From Paenibacillus phyllosphaerae (GTDB lineage Bacteria > Bacillota > Bacilli > Paenibacillales > Paenibacillaceae), in the NCBI RefSeq assembly GCF_014192105.1, contig NZ_JACHXK010000004.1, forward strand, positions 62,001 through 126,000: DNA of 64,000 nucleotides. Direction: 5' to 3'. Under the pieces are notes generated by a model. The model saw only the letters and a list, made by a program, of their open reading frames with translations. It made no database searches and was not told the DNA's origin. Positions 26,501 to 34,691 of the stretch are shown here, piece after piece. Position numbers and translations under genes: made by a program. Position 1 is the stretch's first letter, and every line of letters begins with the position of its first letter.

Positions 26501-28249
26501 TCAAGATTCACCTTGTTCTGGCGGATGTACCGGGATCGTCAACCGGATACCCGCTCCTTTGCCCGGAATATTCGCGAACGCCAAACCTGCCTTGCCTTTA
26601 TACAGCAGCTTCAACCGGCGATCGACGTTCCATATGCCGACATGCTCTCCGTTCTCGCCATCCCAGCGCTGCTGTTGCAGTTCTTGCAGGACGTGCTCGG
26701 GGAAACCTTCGCCCGTGTCTTCGATATGGACGTCATAGGAGGGGACGATCGTTCCCTCCGACGTTTGAACGCGAACGGTTATTTCGATCGGACGATCCAT
26801 GTTCACCGCATGCTGAATCGCATTCTCCACGAGCGTCTGAATCGAGAGCGGCGGGATCCCCGCCTCGGTCAGCGAATCCGGCGCCTCGACCCGGTAGCTG
26901 AGCACGCCGGGGAAACGCAACTCTTGAATGCGCAAGTAGTTGGCCGTATGCTTCAGTTCCTCATGCAGCGGAACGAAGTAGGAATTGCTTTTGAACATGA
27001 ACCGGAAGTAAGCCACTAGACACTTGGTCATCTCCTGGATTAACTTGTAATCCTGTACGGTGGCCAGGTTATAGACGATATTAAGCGAATTGAGGAAAAA
27101 ATGCGGCTTGATCTGCAGCTGCAAATGTTTCAGCTCCGCCCGCTGATGGCTCAGCTGCTCTTCGTAGACGTGGATCTTCAGGTCACGGATCTCCCCGATC
27201 ATCCGGTTGAACGTGTCGTTCATCAGTTCGAACTCGAGCGAGGTGCGCACCTGCGGTATTCGGATGTCCAGATTGCCGTCTCGCAGTTTGCGCATCGCCT
27301 TGATCATTCGCTTCACCGGGAGCAGGAATACCCTGCGCATCACGAACAGAAAGAAGAGCAGGAATACGGCCGCCGCCGCGGAGATGGCCCAGAACAACCG
27401 CTGCAGATTCGGCAGTTTCTCGAGAATGGCGCTGTCCGGGACGAGCGCGACCAAGAAGAAATCGCCGCGGCTCGAAGCCTCGCCCATCATGAGATAGGAG
27501 TCGGCGTTGCCGGAGATCGAGTACGTGTTCGGGTTCAGCGCGAGCTTGATCCCTTCCTTCTCCAGCCATGACGCGTTGCTCATCGGTACCAGTTCATTGG
27601 TCGCGAACAATGCCGTGCCATCGTTGCCGAGATCGATGTATTTGAGCGGCAGCATGAGCCTCTGAATATTGAACCACGCACCGGCATAGGCATTCCCCGT
27701 CTTCACGAGATGGAACAGGTAGTACGTCCCGTTCCCTTGCCAAATGTTCCATTGGGCATAATCGACTTCATCCGCTTGCTCCTCCAGCATCCGAATGACT
27801 TCGGTACGGACTTGTTCCCGCTCCTCATAGCTCTCGCCGAAATCCTGCGCCATGATCAGATCATGGTTCGGCTTCGAATAGACGAACAGCAGATCGACCA
27901 CATCGTTATAGCTGAGCGCGCTATTGAGCGTATCGAACAGCCTGAGGCGCGCCAGCAAATAATTGTTGTCATCGTCCGATTCCGGGAAATTCATCGTCGT
28001 CATGTCGGTATTGCGTTCCGAGAGGTCGAACAGATAGTTGTCGACATCCTCCAGATTGCGGTCGATCTGGCCCATGTATAGACTCAGCAGATTCTGATTG
28101 GATTGCGCGACCTGGTTACGGACAACTTGGACGGAATAATGGTTGCTGATAACGAGTATGGAGACGAGCGGCACGATGATGAGGAAGAAGCAGGCGAACA
28201 ATTTGAAGGTTAACGAATGTAGGAAAGTCCGGGACCAGGGCATGCGCAT
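26501..28249 (-). CDS. YesM-type sensor histidine kinase
   Basis: A 582-residue membrane kinase: helix near residues 12-35, extracellular sensor of about 260 residues, second helix near 295, HAMP, His box KPHFFLNSLNIVYNL with the phospho-His, N box LVENAIQHAV and G box EDTGEGFP. ATG at 28249 is preferred although the ribosome binding site is weak; GTG at 28255 and ATG at 28243 are alternatives. The gene heads the locus kinase, regulator, permease, permease, binding protein, esterase. A cre-like site and a TATAAT lie upstream, which suggests glucose repression of the whole locus. Confidence 0.92.
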   Translation of the reverse strand: MRMPWSRTFLHSLTFKLFACFFLIIVPLVSILVISNHYSVQVVRNQVAQSNQNLLSLYMGQIDRNLEDVDNYLFDLSERNTDMTTMNFPESDDDNNYLLARLRLFDTLNSALSYNDVVDLLFVYSKPNHDLIMAQDFGESYEEREQVRTEVIRMLEEQADEVDYAQWNIWQGNGTYYLFHLVKTGNAYAGAWFNIQRLMLPLKYIDLGNDGTALFATNELVPMSNASWLEKEGIKLALNPNTYSISGNADSYLMMGEASSRGDFFLVALVPDSAILEKLPNLQRLFWAISAAAAVFLLFFLFVMRRVFLLPVKRMIKAMRKLRDGNLDIRIPQVRTSLEFELMNDTFNRMIGEIRDLKIHVYEEQLSHQRAELKHLQLQIKPHFFLNSLNIVYNLATVQDYKLIQEMTKCLVAYFRFMFKSNSYFVPLHEELKHTANYLRIQELRFPGVLSYRVEAPDSLTEAGIPPLSIQTLVENAIQHAVNMDRPIEITVRVQTSEGTIVPSYDVHIEDTGEGFPEHVLQELQQQRWDGENGEHVGIWNVDRRLKLLYKGKAGLAFANIPGKGAGIRLTIPVHPPEQGES

Positions 28250-28313
28250 CAGCACTCACTTTCAAGGTGATAGTACAAGCGATGTAGCTAAAGAATATGG
28301 GGTCAAACGCTAG

Positions 28314-28349
28314 AGTAAGCGCTTTCGCAATTAGGTAAACCCCATTATA
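28314..28349 (-). promoter_or_regulatory. cre-like CcpA site below a -10 box upstream of the kinase
   Basis: AGTAAGCGCTTTCG (28314-28327) matches 11 of 14 positions of the symmetric cre form. The minus strand has TATAAT at 28349-28344, which would place the start near 28337 and the cre about ten bases inside the transcript. The -35 is poor. Suggests carbon catabolite repression of the importer locus. Confidence 0.45.
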
Positions 28350-28412
28350 CGGATTTTCCGCTTGGACGGCTACGGTATTTTCTCGCTTAACGGAAGCCGT
28401 TTGAAGGCAAAT

Positions 28413-28439
28413 GAAAAACCGCCTTGGGTAGAGGCGGTT
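28413..28439 (-). terminator. Rho-independent terminator after the frameshifted secreted-protein gene
   Basis: AACCGCCT and AGGCGGTT form a stem with a 7-base loop, followed on the minus strand by a T run. The current stop codon at 28438 falls inside this hairpin, which supports an earlier original stop at 28472. Confidence 0.8.
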
Positions 28440-28947
28440 AAGTTGTTGTAGTTGTTGCCCTCGTTGCGGCCTTAGTCAATGTCGACAATAAGCCATTTAT
28501 CCTCGGGATTCTTCTCCTTCCACAGCGAATAGAATCGCTAACTTCTGTGTCGATGATGCTATGCTCTTCTACTAACACCATGGCTTCGAAAAGCCTCCTC
28601 TGCTCAGCAATCTTGATGCTGCTAATGAGTTCAACCTTACTAATCTTATAGTAAGGGAGTTCTTTAGGTTTGGTATCGTAGGAATGATAAAGCGGACTTT
28701 GGGGATGCAGCAAGTTCATATATGCCGACAGATTCTCTTTATTTATATATCGGGTACGCATATTGATTAGCTTGACGATTTCTAGGCTATCCCCGCTATA
28801 TTTGCTCTCGTCGATGAAAATGTGGGGAACATCTGATCGCGATATGGAGGGAGCACTCGTTGCTTGTACCTGTGAATCACTGGCAGCGAGCAGCTCAAAA
28901 ATTATTATCGCACCTAGCCAAACGATTTTTTTCACACGCTTCACCAC
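28438..28947 (-). CDS. Hypothetical secreted protein with a C-terminal frameshift
   Basis: A 169-residue frame with an N-terminal signal peptide (about residues 8-29, ending QVQATS) and no recognised domain. The tail is odd: after VSDSIR the frame reads an Arg-rich and Thr-rich stretch that runs into the terminator. One base earlier in phase the DNA reads WKEKNPEDKWLIVDID and then TAA at 28472-28474, a far more natural ending. A one-base deletion near 28522-28528 has therefore probably replaced the last 16 or so residues. The protein may still be made. No neighbour gives a clue to function. Confidence 0.65.
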   Translation of the reverse strand: MVKRVKKIVWLGAIIIFELLAASDSQVQATSAPSISRSDVPHIFIDESKYSGDSLEIVKLINMRTRYINKENLSAYMNLLHPQSPLYHSYDTKPKELPYYKISKVELISSIKIAEQRRLFEAMVLVEEHSIIDTEVSDSIRCGRRRIPRINGLLSTLTKAATRATTTTT

Positions 28948-29045
28948 TCCATATCACTGACTTTCATCTTCTATTGAAATCCTGAAAGGAAATATCTTAC
29001 ATAATCATGCCCCCAGCGTAACAAACTAACCATGAGGTGTTGAGA

Positions 29046-29798
29046 TTGTCCAAACTATACAAGGGCTATGCAATTTGTATAATGACCGCGATATGTTGCT
29101 TGATCTCGTTCACAACTTCCTCTGCGCATGAGCTTCCTGATTCTAAGAGTGAAGAGGTAGACCAACGTGTACAAGAATTAGAGAAACGATTAAACCGGCT
29201 CGAACCGCCTGAACCGACGACAATCATTAAATCTCCCGAAGAACTGGAAGCGGAGAACGGTTACCCATCTGGGACGGTACCTATTCCTTCTGTCATTACA
29301 AGCGGATCTCCAATACAATTCAAATCAATCTATAGCGACCCAAACTATAAACGCCCTGTCTATCAAGAGAATTGGCACAGCACATACTGGGGAGGCAGGT
29401 GGAGTTATATGCCTGCAAGAATACAATACGCGCTCCATCGCCTATTCACTACATATGACATCGGCATTTCGAATGAGTTGAATTTCAAACAAAATGTCGG
29501 CATCGATTTTCCGATGTTTCAAAATAGTACCGACCTGGATCTGTATCTTGTCGTTTTTCAAACGGCAATTACGGCTGTTTATACGCGAGGAAATCAAATT
29601 GTACTGGTCGGCAATCCCAAACGATACGGCGCTGAAGTCATCACCATCAAAACAGGCGATCTCCGTCCTTCTGATCGCAATCAATTATTGCTTATTCAAC
29701 TCGCAACGCCAAACGGGGATGAGCTTGATTACTCGCTCATTAATTACGAGCCTCCGGATTTCTGGTCGAATCAAGAGAAGACAAGGAAGAAGAAATAG
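29046..29798 (+). CDS. Hypothetical secreted protein with N-terminal coiled coil
   Basis: A 250-residue protein I do not recognise. It has a signal peptide ending SFTTSSAHE, then a short coiled coil (VDQRVQELEKRLNRL), a Pro-rich hinge and a globular part with YWGGRWSYMPARIQYALH and many beta-type stretches. TTG at 29046 is six bases after GAGGTG and is the likely start; the in-frame GTG at 29037 overlaps that ribosome binding site. A+T content is higher than in most neighbours, as for the divergent gene at 28947, so the pair may be recently acquired. It is exported; no function can be stated. Confidence 0.7.
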   Translation: MSKLYKGYAICIMTAICCLISFTTSSAHELPDSKSEEVDQRVQELEKRLNRLEPPEPTTIIKSPEELEAENGYPSGTVPIPSVITSGSPIQFKSIYSDPNYKRPVYQENWHSTYWGGRWSYMPARIQYALHRLFTTYDIGISNELNFKQNVGIDFPMFQNSTDLDLYLVVFQTAITAVYTRGNQIVLVGNPKRYGAEVITIKTGDLRPSDRNQLLLIQLATPNGDELDYSLINYEPPDFWSNQEKTRKKK

Positions 29799-29867
29799 TT
29801 CAGCTTATTATCGTTTCATGCTATAGTGCTAGATGATATGGACAATTAGGAAAGCGGGGAATTTCGA

Positions 29868-30161
29868 ATGATCGATCGCACGATTCTCGTCAAATTCGGG
29901 GAACAAACCACGCAAGAGCAACTTCAAGAAATCGTGGAGCGCTTCAAGGCACTGAAGGAGCATCTCACCGGTGTCATTGAAGTGAATGCAGGCATTAATT
30001 TCTCGGACAACAACAAAGGCTATCAACTGGTGCTGCGCGTCCGCTTCGAAGATCAGGCGGCGCTTGAAGCATACGGCCCGAACCCGAACCACCAGGCGGT
30101 AGCGGCGCTCATCCGCGAATACGGCCGTGAAGACAGCATTGCGGCGAATATTGAAGTGTAA
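29868..30161 (+). CDS. Dabb-family (stress-responsive A/B barrel) protein
   Basis: A 97-residue protein of the Dabb family, a ferredoxin-like dimeric alpha/beta barrel. It shows the family pattern IDRTILVKFGEQ, then an amphipathic helix, ITGVIEVNAGINFS-like strand (here LTGVIEVNAGINFSDNN) and YQLVLRVRFEDQAALEAYGPNPNHQAV. Members are small cytoplasmic proteins, mostly of unknown role, some acting on aromatic or polyketide intermediates. The gene stands just upstream of a LysR/MATE pair on the same strand. Confidence 0.9.
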   Translation: MIDRTILVKFGEQTTQEQLQEIVERFKALKEHLTGVIEVNAGINFSDNNKGYQLVLRVRFEDQAALEAYGPNPNHQAVAALIREYGREDSIAANIEV

Positions 30162-30173
30162 CGAAAGATCTTC

Positions 30174-30204
30174 AGCGATCGTCTCTCTAGTTAGAGAGCG
30201 GTCG
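30174..30204 (+). other. Hairpin between the Dabb gene and the LysR ribosome binding site
   Basis: GCGA..CTCTC pairs with GAGAG..GTCGC around a TAGTTA loop. It has no T tail, so it is not a standard terminator, and it ends a few bases before the GGAGGG of the LysR gene, where it might limit readthrough or translation. Confidence 0.4.
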
Positions 30205-30220
30205 CCCTGGAGGGATCATT

Positions 30221-31132
30221 ATAGAGATTAAGCAGTTATTAACCATCCAATCCATCCTGCAGCAAGGCAGCTTCTTAAAAGCAGCAGAGACCCTCGGTTA
30301 CGCCCCTTCCACGATCTCTCTACATATTCAACAACTGGAAGAGCATTTAGGGATTTCCCTCTTCGAGAAAAACGGTCGAAGAATGGTACTGACTCACGAA
30401 GGCCGGGTATTCTGGGACCATGCTCGTACACTGCTGGATCAGTTCCTGATGCTGAAAGAACATACGCATGCGGATCTATCTCAGCGCATTCAAGGACATA
30501 TTCGGATCGGCTCCATTGCATCCGTTGGCAAGACACATCTCCCTTCGATTCTCATCCCATTCTTGAGAGATCATCCCCACGTGACGATATCGATGGAATA
30601 CATAGGGACCAATACCTTATGTGATCGCGTATTGCATGACGAGTTGGATATCGGAATCGGCCCGGTTCTCCCCAACGAAACCACGGGTTTGCGCAAGGAA
30701 AGTTTGTTTGTCGAGAAAGTTGGCTTGCTCATCCCTGACACCCACTGGCTTGCTCAAGCTCAACCGCTTACGCTTTCCGCGTTGGAGAACTGCGCGTTCA
30801 TCCTTTCCGAACCTTTGAATGCCTATCGCGCAGCACTGGAGCAGCGTTTCGCAGAACTGGGCTTTCATTTGAAACCCAAGGTAGAGCTTGGCGATAGCGA
30901 TACCATTATCAAGTTCGTACAAGGAGGGATCGGGGTCGCCTTGTTGCCTGTTTCCTTGGTTCAGGCACTGCCGCCTAATACGGTTTTTCGTGAAATGGAG
31001 GATGCCGAGCTTCACTTAACCATTGGATTGATCAGGAAAGAAAAACGGGTAGGAGATGCTGTCGCAGCTCTCCACGCGATTCTGAAAGACAAACTAGCCG
31101 ATTTATTCGAAGGACACTTTCCGTCAGGCTAA
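30221..31132 (+). CDS. LysR-family regulator with an ATA (or ATT) start
   Basis: About 303 residues. The complete winged helix-turn-helix is encoded from ATA at 30221 (xEIKQLLTIQSILQQGSF, then AAETLGYAPSTISLHIQQLEEHLG), followed by a type 2 periplasmic-binding effector domain. The first standard start, ATG at 30383, would remove the DNA-binding domain. No ATG, GTG or TTG exists between the upstream in-frame stop and the domain; GGAGGG (30208-30213) sits seven bases from ATA, exactly where related proteins have their first Met. So the codon is either a real AUA (or AUU at 30218) start or a G-to-A start mutation. The MATE exporter gene 130 bp downstream is the likely target. Confidence 0.85.
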   Translation: MEIKQLLTIQSILQQGSFLKAAETLGYAPSTISLHIQQLEEHLGISLFEKNGRRMVLTHEGRVFWDHARTLLDQFLMLKEHTHADLSQRIQGHIRIGSIASVGKTHLPSILIPFLRDHPHVTISMEYIGTNTLCDRVLHDELDIGIGPVLPNETTGLRKESLFVEKVGLLIPDTHWLAQAQPLTLSALENCAFILSEPLNAYRAALEQRFAELGFHLKPKVELGDSDTIIKFVQGGIGVALLPVSLVQALPPNTVFREMEDAELHLTIGLIRKEKRVGDAVAALHAILKDKLADLFEGHFPSG

Positions 31133-31262
31133 GGAAGGTGTTCTTCTGTTTTTGCGTTCAGCCAAACTGAATGGTTCGATCAGTAACCGTCTATTTTTTT
31201 GTTGTGCGTTCTATCCTATCATGATGTCTAGAGACGAACTCCCCATAAAGCGAGGCATTGCG

Positions 31263-32612
31263 ATGACACAACAATCAGTAAGGAACTTAAGCCTATTCGG
31301 ATTAACATGGCCAATATTCATCGAATTACTGCTGCAGATGGTAATGGGGAACGCGGACACGTTGATGTTAAGCTATTATTCCGACAATGCGGTCGCCTCG
31401 GTTGGTGTCGCCAATCGAATCATTTATATCCTCATTCTGATTTACGGCGTCATTGCTACTGGCGCGTCCGTATTAGTTGCCAAGGCGCTCGGCGCCAAAG
31501 AGGATCGAAGAGCGTCAGAAATAGCGGTAGTTTCTATTGGCGCTAATCTAGTTATCGGACTCGCTTTAAGCGGAACGATGTATGTGACTGGAGATCAACT
31601 GCTTCGGGTAATGGGACTGCCAGAGGAACTGCTCCGAGAAGCGATGCAGTACATTGTCATCGTTGGAGGATTTTCATTTTTTCCCGCCGTCGCTCTTACG
31701 ATTAGCGCGGTACTCCGATGTCACGGATTCGCGAAGGATGTGATGTTGGTCACGATCGGCATGAATATCGTTGATGTCATCGGTAACTACCTGTTCATCT
31801 TCGGACCTTTCGGAATACCTGTGCTCGGTGTATTCGGGGTAGCCATGACAACGACGATCAGCAAAGCCATGGGGTTAGTCTTCCTCGTCGCATTCTTGCT
31901 AAGACGAGTTGAGAATCCACTCCCATTCCATACCCTGATTCGGTTTCCATTCGACCACTTGAGACAACTGCTCAAAATCGGGGTACCCTCCGCATGCGAA
32001 TTATTATCCTACCATACCTCCCAGCTTGCCATAACCTATATCGCAGCATTCTTGGGGACCCAAGCGCTGACAACCAAAGTCTATACCGAGAATCTCATGA
32101 TGTTCATCTACCTGTTTAGCATGGCAATCAGTCAAGGCACTCAAATCCTGATCGGGCATCAGTCAGGAGCTAACCAATTCCAACAGGTTTACGAACGCTG
32201 CATCGTTAGCACGCGAATTTCCTTTGCGATTTCACTCGGGATGGGAGTCATCCTATACCTCTTTTCGCCCCGACTATTAACGATATTCACTGACGACGCC
32301 TCGATCATCCATACCGGCAGTTTGCTTCTGTTAATGACGATCCTGCTAGAACCAGGGCGATCGATCAATCTAGTCATCCTTGGAGCGTTACGCGCATTAG
32401 GGGATATTCAATATGCCTTATACTTAGGTATCATCTCCATGTGGGGAATTAGCGTGGCCCTCTCATATCTACTAGCAATCACTTTGGACCTTGGTCTACT
32501 TGGGATATGGATTTCATACGTAATCGATGAATGGCTTCGCGGGCTCGTTCTGTTGAAAAGATGGAGAGCACGCCGCTGGCTGAGCCAGACGAATATCGAA
32601 ATACAAGGCTAA
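31263..32612 (+). CDS. MATE-family multidrug/metabolite exporter
   Basis: A 449-residue membrane protein with about 12 helices in two related halves. Typical MATE wording: LTWPIFIELLLQMVMGNADTLMLS in the first helix region, VGVANRI, LVAKALGAK, and GTQILIGHQSGA at the matching place in the second half. Such proteins export cationic drugs or metabolites using Na+ or H+ gradients. ATG at 31263 has GCGAGG upstream and matches the family N-terminus; the open frame reaches back to 31152 but that stretch is not conserved-looking. LysR regulator immediately upstream. Confidence 0.92.
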   Translation: MTQQSVRNLSLFGLTWPIFIELLLQMVMGNADTLMLSYYSDNAVASVGVANRIIYILILIYGVIATGASVLVAKALGAKEDRRASEIAVVSIGANLVIGLALSGTMYVTGDQLLRVMGLPEELLREAMQYIVIVGGFSFFPAVALTISAVLRCHGFAKDVMLVTIGMNIVDVIGNYLFIFGPFGIPVLGVFGVAMTTTISKAMGLVFLVAFLLRRVENPLPFHTLIRFPFDHLRQLLKIGVPSACELLSYHTSQLAITYIAAFLGTQALTTKVYTENLMMFIYLFSMAISQGTQILIGHQSGANQFQQVYERCIVSTRISFAISLGMGVILYLFSPRLLTIFTDDASIIHTGSLLLLMTILLEPGRSINLVILGALRALGDIQYALYLGIISMWGISVALSYLLAITLDLGLLGIWISYVIDEWLRGLVLLKRWRARRWLSQTNIEIQG

Positions 32613-32621
32613 ACAAATAAA

Positions 32622-32650
32622 AGCTACCCGAGTCCATCGACCGGATAGCC
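32622..32650. terminator. Bidirectional terminator between convergent genes
   Basis: GCTA-C-CCG and CGG-A-TAGC form an interrupted stem, 32623-32649. On the minus strand it is followed by TTTTATTT, serving the small gene ending at 32676; the MATE gene converges from the other side. Confidence 0.6.
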
Positions 32651-32675
32651 TAATTTGTGATTGGGCGGCAAGGCT

Positions 32676-32834
32676 CTACACCTTGTCGCTCTTAATCGTG
32701 TACTTCGAAATGACTTTGCTTTTCTCGAGATCTTTCAACGCCTGCCTTAAATCCTCCGGCGAAGGGTTCTCGATGCCGAGCACTTCTTTGAGGAAGGCGA
32801 GCTCTTTCTCGTTGTCATCCTGCTTATTCTTCAT
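32676..32834 (-). CDS. Small hypothetical charged protein
   Basis: A 52-residue cytoplasmic protein, rich in Lys, Glu and Asp, with no membrane segment: two amphipathic helices (EKELAFLKEVLGI and SPEDLRQALKDLEKSK). ATG at 32834 has AAGGAG eight bases upstream, which supports it; the longer frame to 33011 runs into the ankyrin gene and is unsupported. Unknown function. Confidence 0.6.
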   Translation of the reverse strand: MKNKQDDNEKELAFLKEVLGIENPSPEDLRQALKDLEKSKVISKYTIKSDKV

Positions 32835-32925
32835 GCGTATCTCCTTGTGCATCGTACTTCCAGCAGCTACTGCTTGTCTATTACTATACACCTTTTGGTA
32901 GATTTTATGCGACATAAGACACCCT

Positions 32926-33618
32926 CTATTTGGCCCCTGCCGCGACCAATATCCGTTCGATTTCTTTGAACCCTTTGTTCCTTGCATGCTGTAATGGCGT
33001 AACGCGATCATGGTCGGGAATATTCACATCTGCCCCGTGTTCGATTAACACTTGAACGACTTGCTGCTGCCGTTGACCGCCATCGTTCAGGATGATCGCT
33101 TCCATCAGCGCCGTCCAACCCAGGTTGTTGACGTGATTGATAGCAATGGACGTTCTGATGAGCAGTTCTTGGATGACATCGAGATAGCCATGTTCGGAAG
33201 CGGGAATTAATGCGGTTCCTCCAAAACGGTTCGTGATCGTCGGATCTGCCCCCGCATCGATGGTTAGCTTCAAAATTTCGATATACCCTTCTGCTCCTGC
33301 GTATAGGAAAGGGGTATTTTTGAGATCATCTTGCTTGTTGACGTCCGCACCGGCGTCTATGAGCGCTTTGACCGTGTTAACATCGTTGTTGTAAGTCGCA
33401 ATCATCGCCGCTGTCCTTCCCTTGGCGTCTTGGACATTCACATCGGCGCCCTCATTCAGTAATTGAATGACCGTGTCTGCGTCTTGACGTTCAGCAGCTT
33501 GCAGCAATTGTTGGTTCACTAATTTCCCCTCCGTTGTTGTCATTTCTTCTTGCCCGCCGAACATACATCCCTGAAGAATGAACATACATCCTAGCAACAT
33601 AACCAGCCACTTCAGCAT
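32926..33618 (-). CDS. Ankyrin-repeat lipoprotein
   Basis: A 230-residue lipoprotein: signal peptide with lipobox FILQGC at residues 13-18, a short Thr-rich linker, then about five to six ankyrin repeats of 33 residues with clear marks such as LLNEGADVNVQDAKGRTAAMIAT, LIDAGADVNKQD and LIEHGADVNIPDHDRVTPLQHA. It is anchored outside the membrane and likely binds another protein there. ATG at 33618 has AGAGGGG upstream. The next gene downstream (32834) is 91 bp away on the same strand. Confidence 0.9.
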   Translation of the reverse strand: MLKWLVMLLGCMFILQGCMFGGQEEMTTTEGKLVNQQLLQAAERQDADTVIQLLNEGADVNVQDAKGRTAAMIATYNNDVNTVKALIDAGADVNKQDDLKNTPFLYAGAEGYIEILKLTIDAGADPTITNRFGGTALIPASEHGYLDVIQELLIRTSIAINHVNNLGWTALMEAIILNDGGQRQQQVVQVLIEHGADVNIPDHDRVTPLQHARNKGFKEIERILVAAGAK

Positions 33619-33852
33619 GGTACTCGTTCCCCTCTTGGTATTGGCTATTAATAGAATAGCGGATAGAGTTAAACGGGACCAAAAGAACATTTAAACAATT
33701 TATAAACGATTGCGTCTTACAACATGGCGGCGATTGCAGCTTGATCTCGATTATGTCATATTTTACCACTTGAGAAGACCAGTTGATACCTCGAATCTTG
33801 CCTCACCTCCACGTTGGTTCTACTCCATAATGCGTATGTGTCCGTGAGACGT

Positions 33853-33880
33853 AAAAAAGGACCTTCCTCGAAGGCCCTTT
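33853..33880 (-). terminator. Rho-independent terminator of the Gly-rich repeat gene
   Basis: AAAGG-CCTTC and GAAGG-CCTTT arms with one G-U pair on the minus-strand RNA and a 3-base loop, followed by six T residues on the minus strand. Confidence 0.8.
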
Positions 33881-33903
33881 GTCATATCGGTTTGCGATAG
33901 GGA

Positions 33904-34470
33904 TTACTTGCTTTTTTTGCTGCGGTTGTTTCCCGGGAAGAAAATATTGCCCAGGTTACCGCCTTGGCCTCCGCCCCAGTTGCCGCCTTGGCCTCCGCCC
34001 CAGTTGCCGCCTTGGCCTCCGCCCCAGTTGCCGCCTTGGCCTCCGCCCCAGTTACCGCCTTGACCTCCGCCCCAGTTACCGCCTTGGCCTCCGCCCCAGT
34101 TACCGCCTTGGCCTCCGCCCCAGTTACCGCCTTGGCCTCCGCCCCAGTTACCGCCTTGACCTCCGCCCCAGTTACCGCCTTGGCCTCCGCCCCAGTTGCC
34201 GCCTTGGCCTCCGCCAATATTAGGCATGACCGGGAAAGGCCCTTGCGCTTGACTGATTTGCGTGACATCAAGGAACGATTGCGAACCGTTCGGATATAGA
34301 ATCTGCATCGATTTATTAGCAGGATCAACGCTCTGGACGAATGCAACGATCCGTTGTCCATTAACCGTGAATATCCCCCATAATCCAACGAATTTGCCTA
34401 CTTCGTTTGTGGTCGTAAACCCCATCGCCCCGCCTGGAACCATACCCCGATGATTTTTTTTATTCGACAA
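33904..34470 (-). CDS. Gly-rich tandem-repeat protein
   Basis: A 188-residue protein in two parts. Residues 1-85 are a small non-repetitive, beta-rich region (VGKFVGLWGIFTVNGQRIVAFV, then MQILYPNGSQSFLDVTQI). Residues 86-172 are eleven copies of an octad: ten GGGQGGNW and a last GGGQGGNL. A basic tail (PGNNRSKKSK) ends it. There is no signal peptide or membrane helix. Gly/Gln/Asn/Trp octads are expected to be disordered or to form a sticky, possibly phase-separating, polymer; some spore-surface and silk-like proteins look similar, but I recognise no family. The reverse-strand frames through the repeat are artefacts of the 24-bp period. Confidence 0.75.
   Translation of the reverse strand: MSNKKNHRGMVPGGAMGFTTTNEVGKFVGLWGIFTVNGQRIVAFVQSVDPANKSMQILYPNGSQSFLDVTQISQAQGPFPVMPNIGGGQGGNWGGGQGGNWGGGQGGNWGGGQGGNWGGGQGGNWGGGQGGNWGGGQGGNWGGGQGGNWGGGQGGNWGGGQGGNWGGGQGGNLGNIFFPGNNRSKKSK
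33958..34215 (-). repeat. 24-bp tandem repeat coding GGGQGGNW
   Basis: Eleven nearly identical 24-bp units, differing mainly by one synonymous base (Gly GGC or GGT) and by GGC or GGT in the GQGG part. The near identity points to recent expansion, and copy number probably varies between strains. Confidence 0.9.
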
Positions 34471-34691
34471 GTGAGCGTCTCTCCTTTGTAGGTGACTTCC
34501 ATACTAAGCTATTCCCTAGCTCGAACGTTGGCTTGGGTAATCATCATCGGGGGATTGATGCCTACTGCTTCTCTTCGGAGCTGGCACTGCGCTCACCTGA
34601 ACAACTCCATGTTGTCTTCATTTCCCTACGCAAATAGGCAACCGACCATCTGGCCGGCTGCCCATTCGGGGCATGGAGCTTTCCTTCTCGA
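34471..34691. other. Intergenic stretch, nothing recognised
   Basis: About 220 bp upstream of the Gly-rich gene. A 67-residue open frame on the plus strand (34492-34695) has no ribosome binding site and no protein-like composition. I see no hairpin or repeat. Confidence 0.5.

Noticed and set aside
33958-34215. CRISPR-like array
   Set aside because: The repeats are contiguous with no spacers and encode a protein in frame.
33879-34388. Long repetitive frames on both strands through the 24-bp repeat (RLGLRPS-type and alternating Ala-rich)
   Set aside because: They come from reading the 24-bp period in other phases. Only the minus-strand frame with GGGQGGNW has a start, a folded N-terminal part and a matching terminator.
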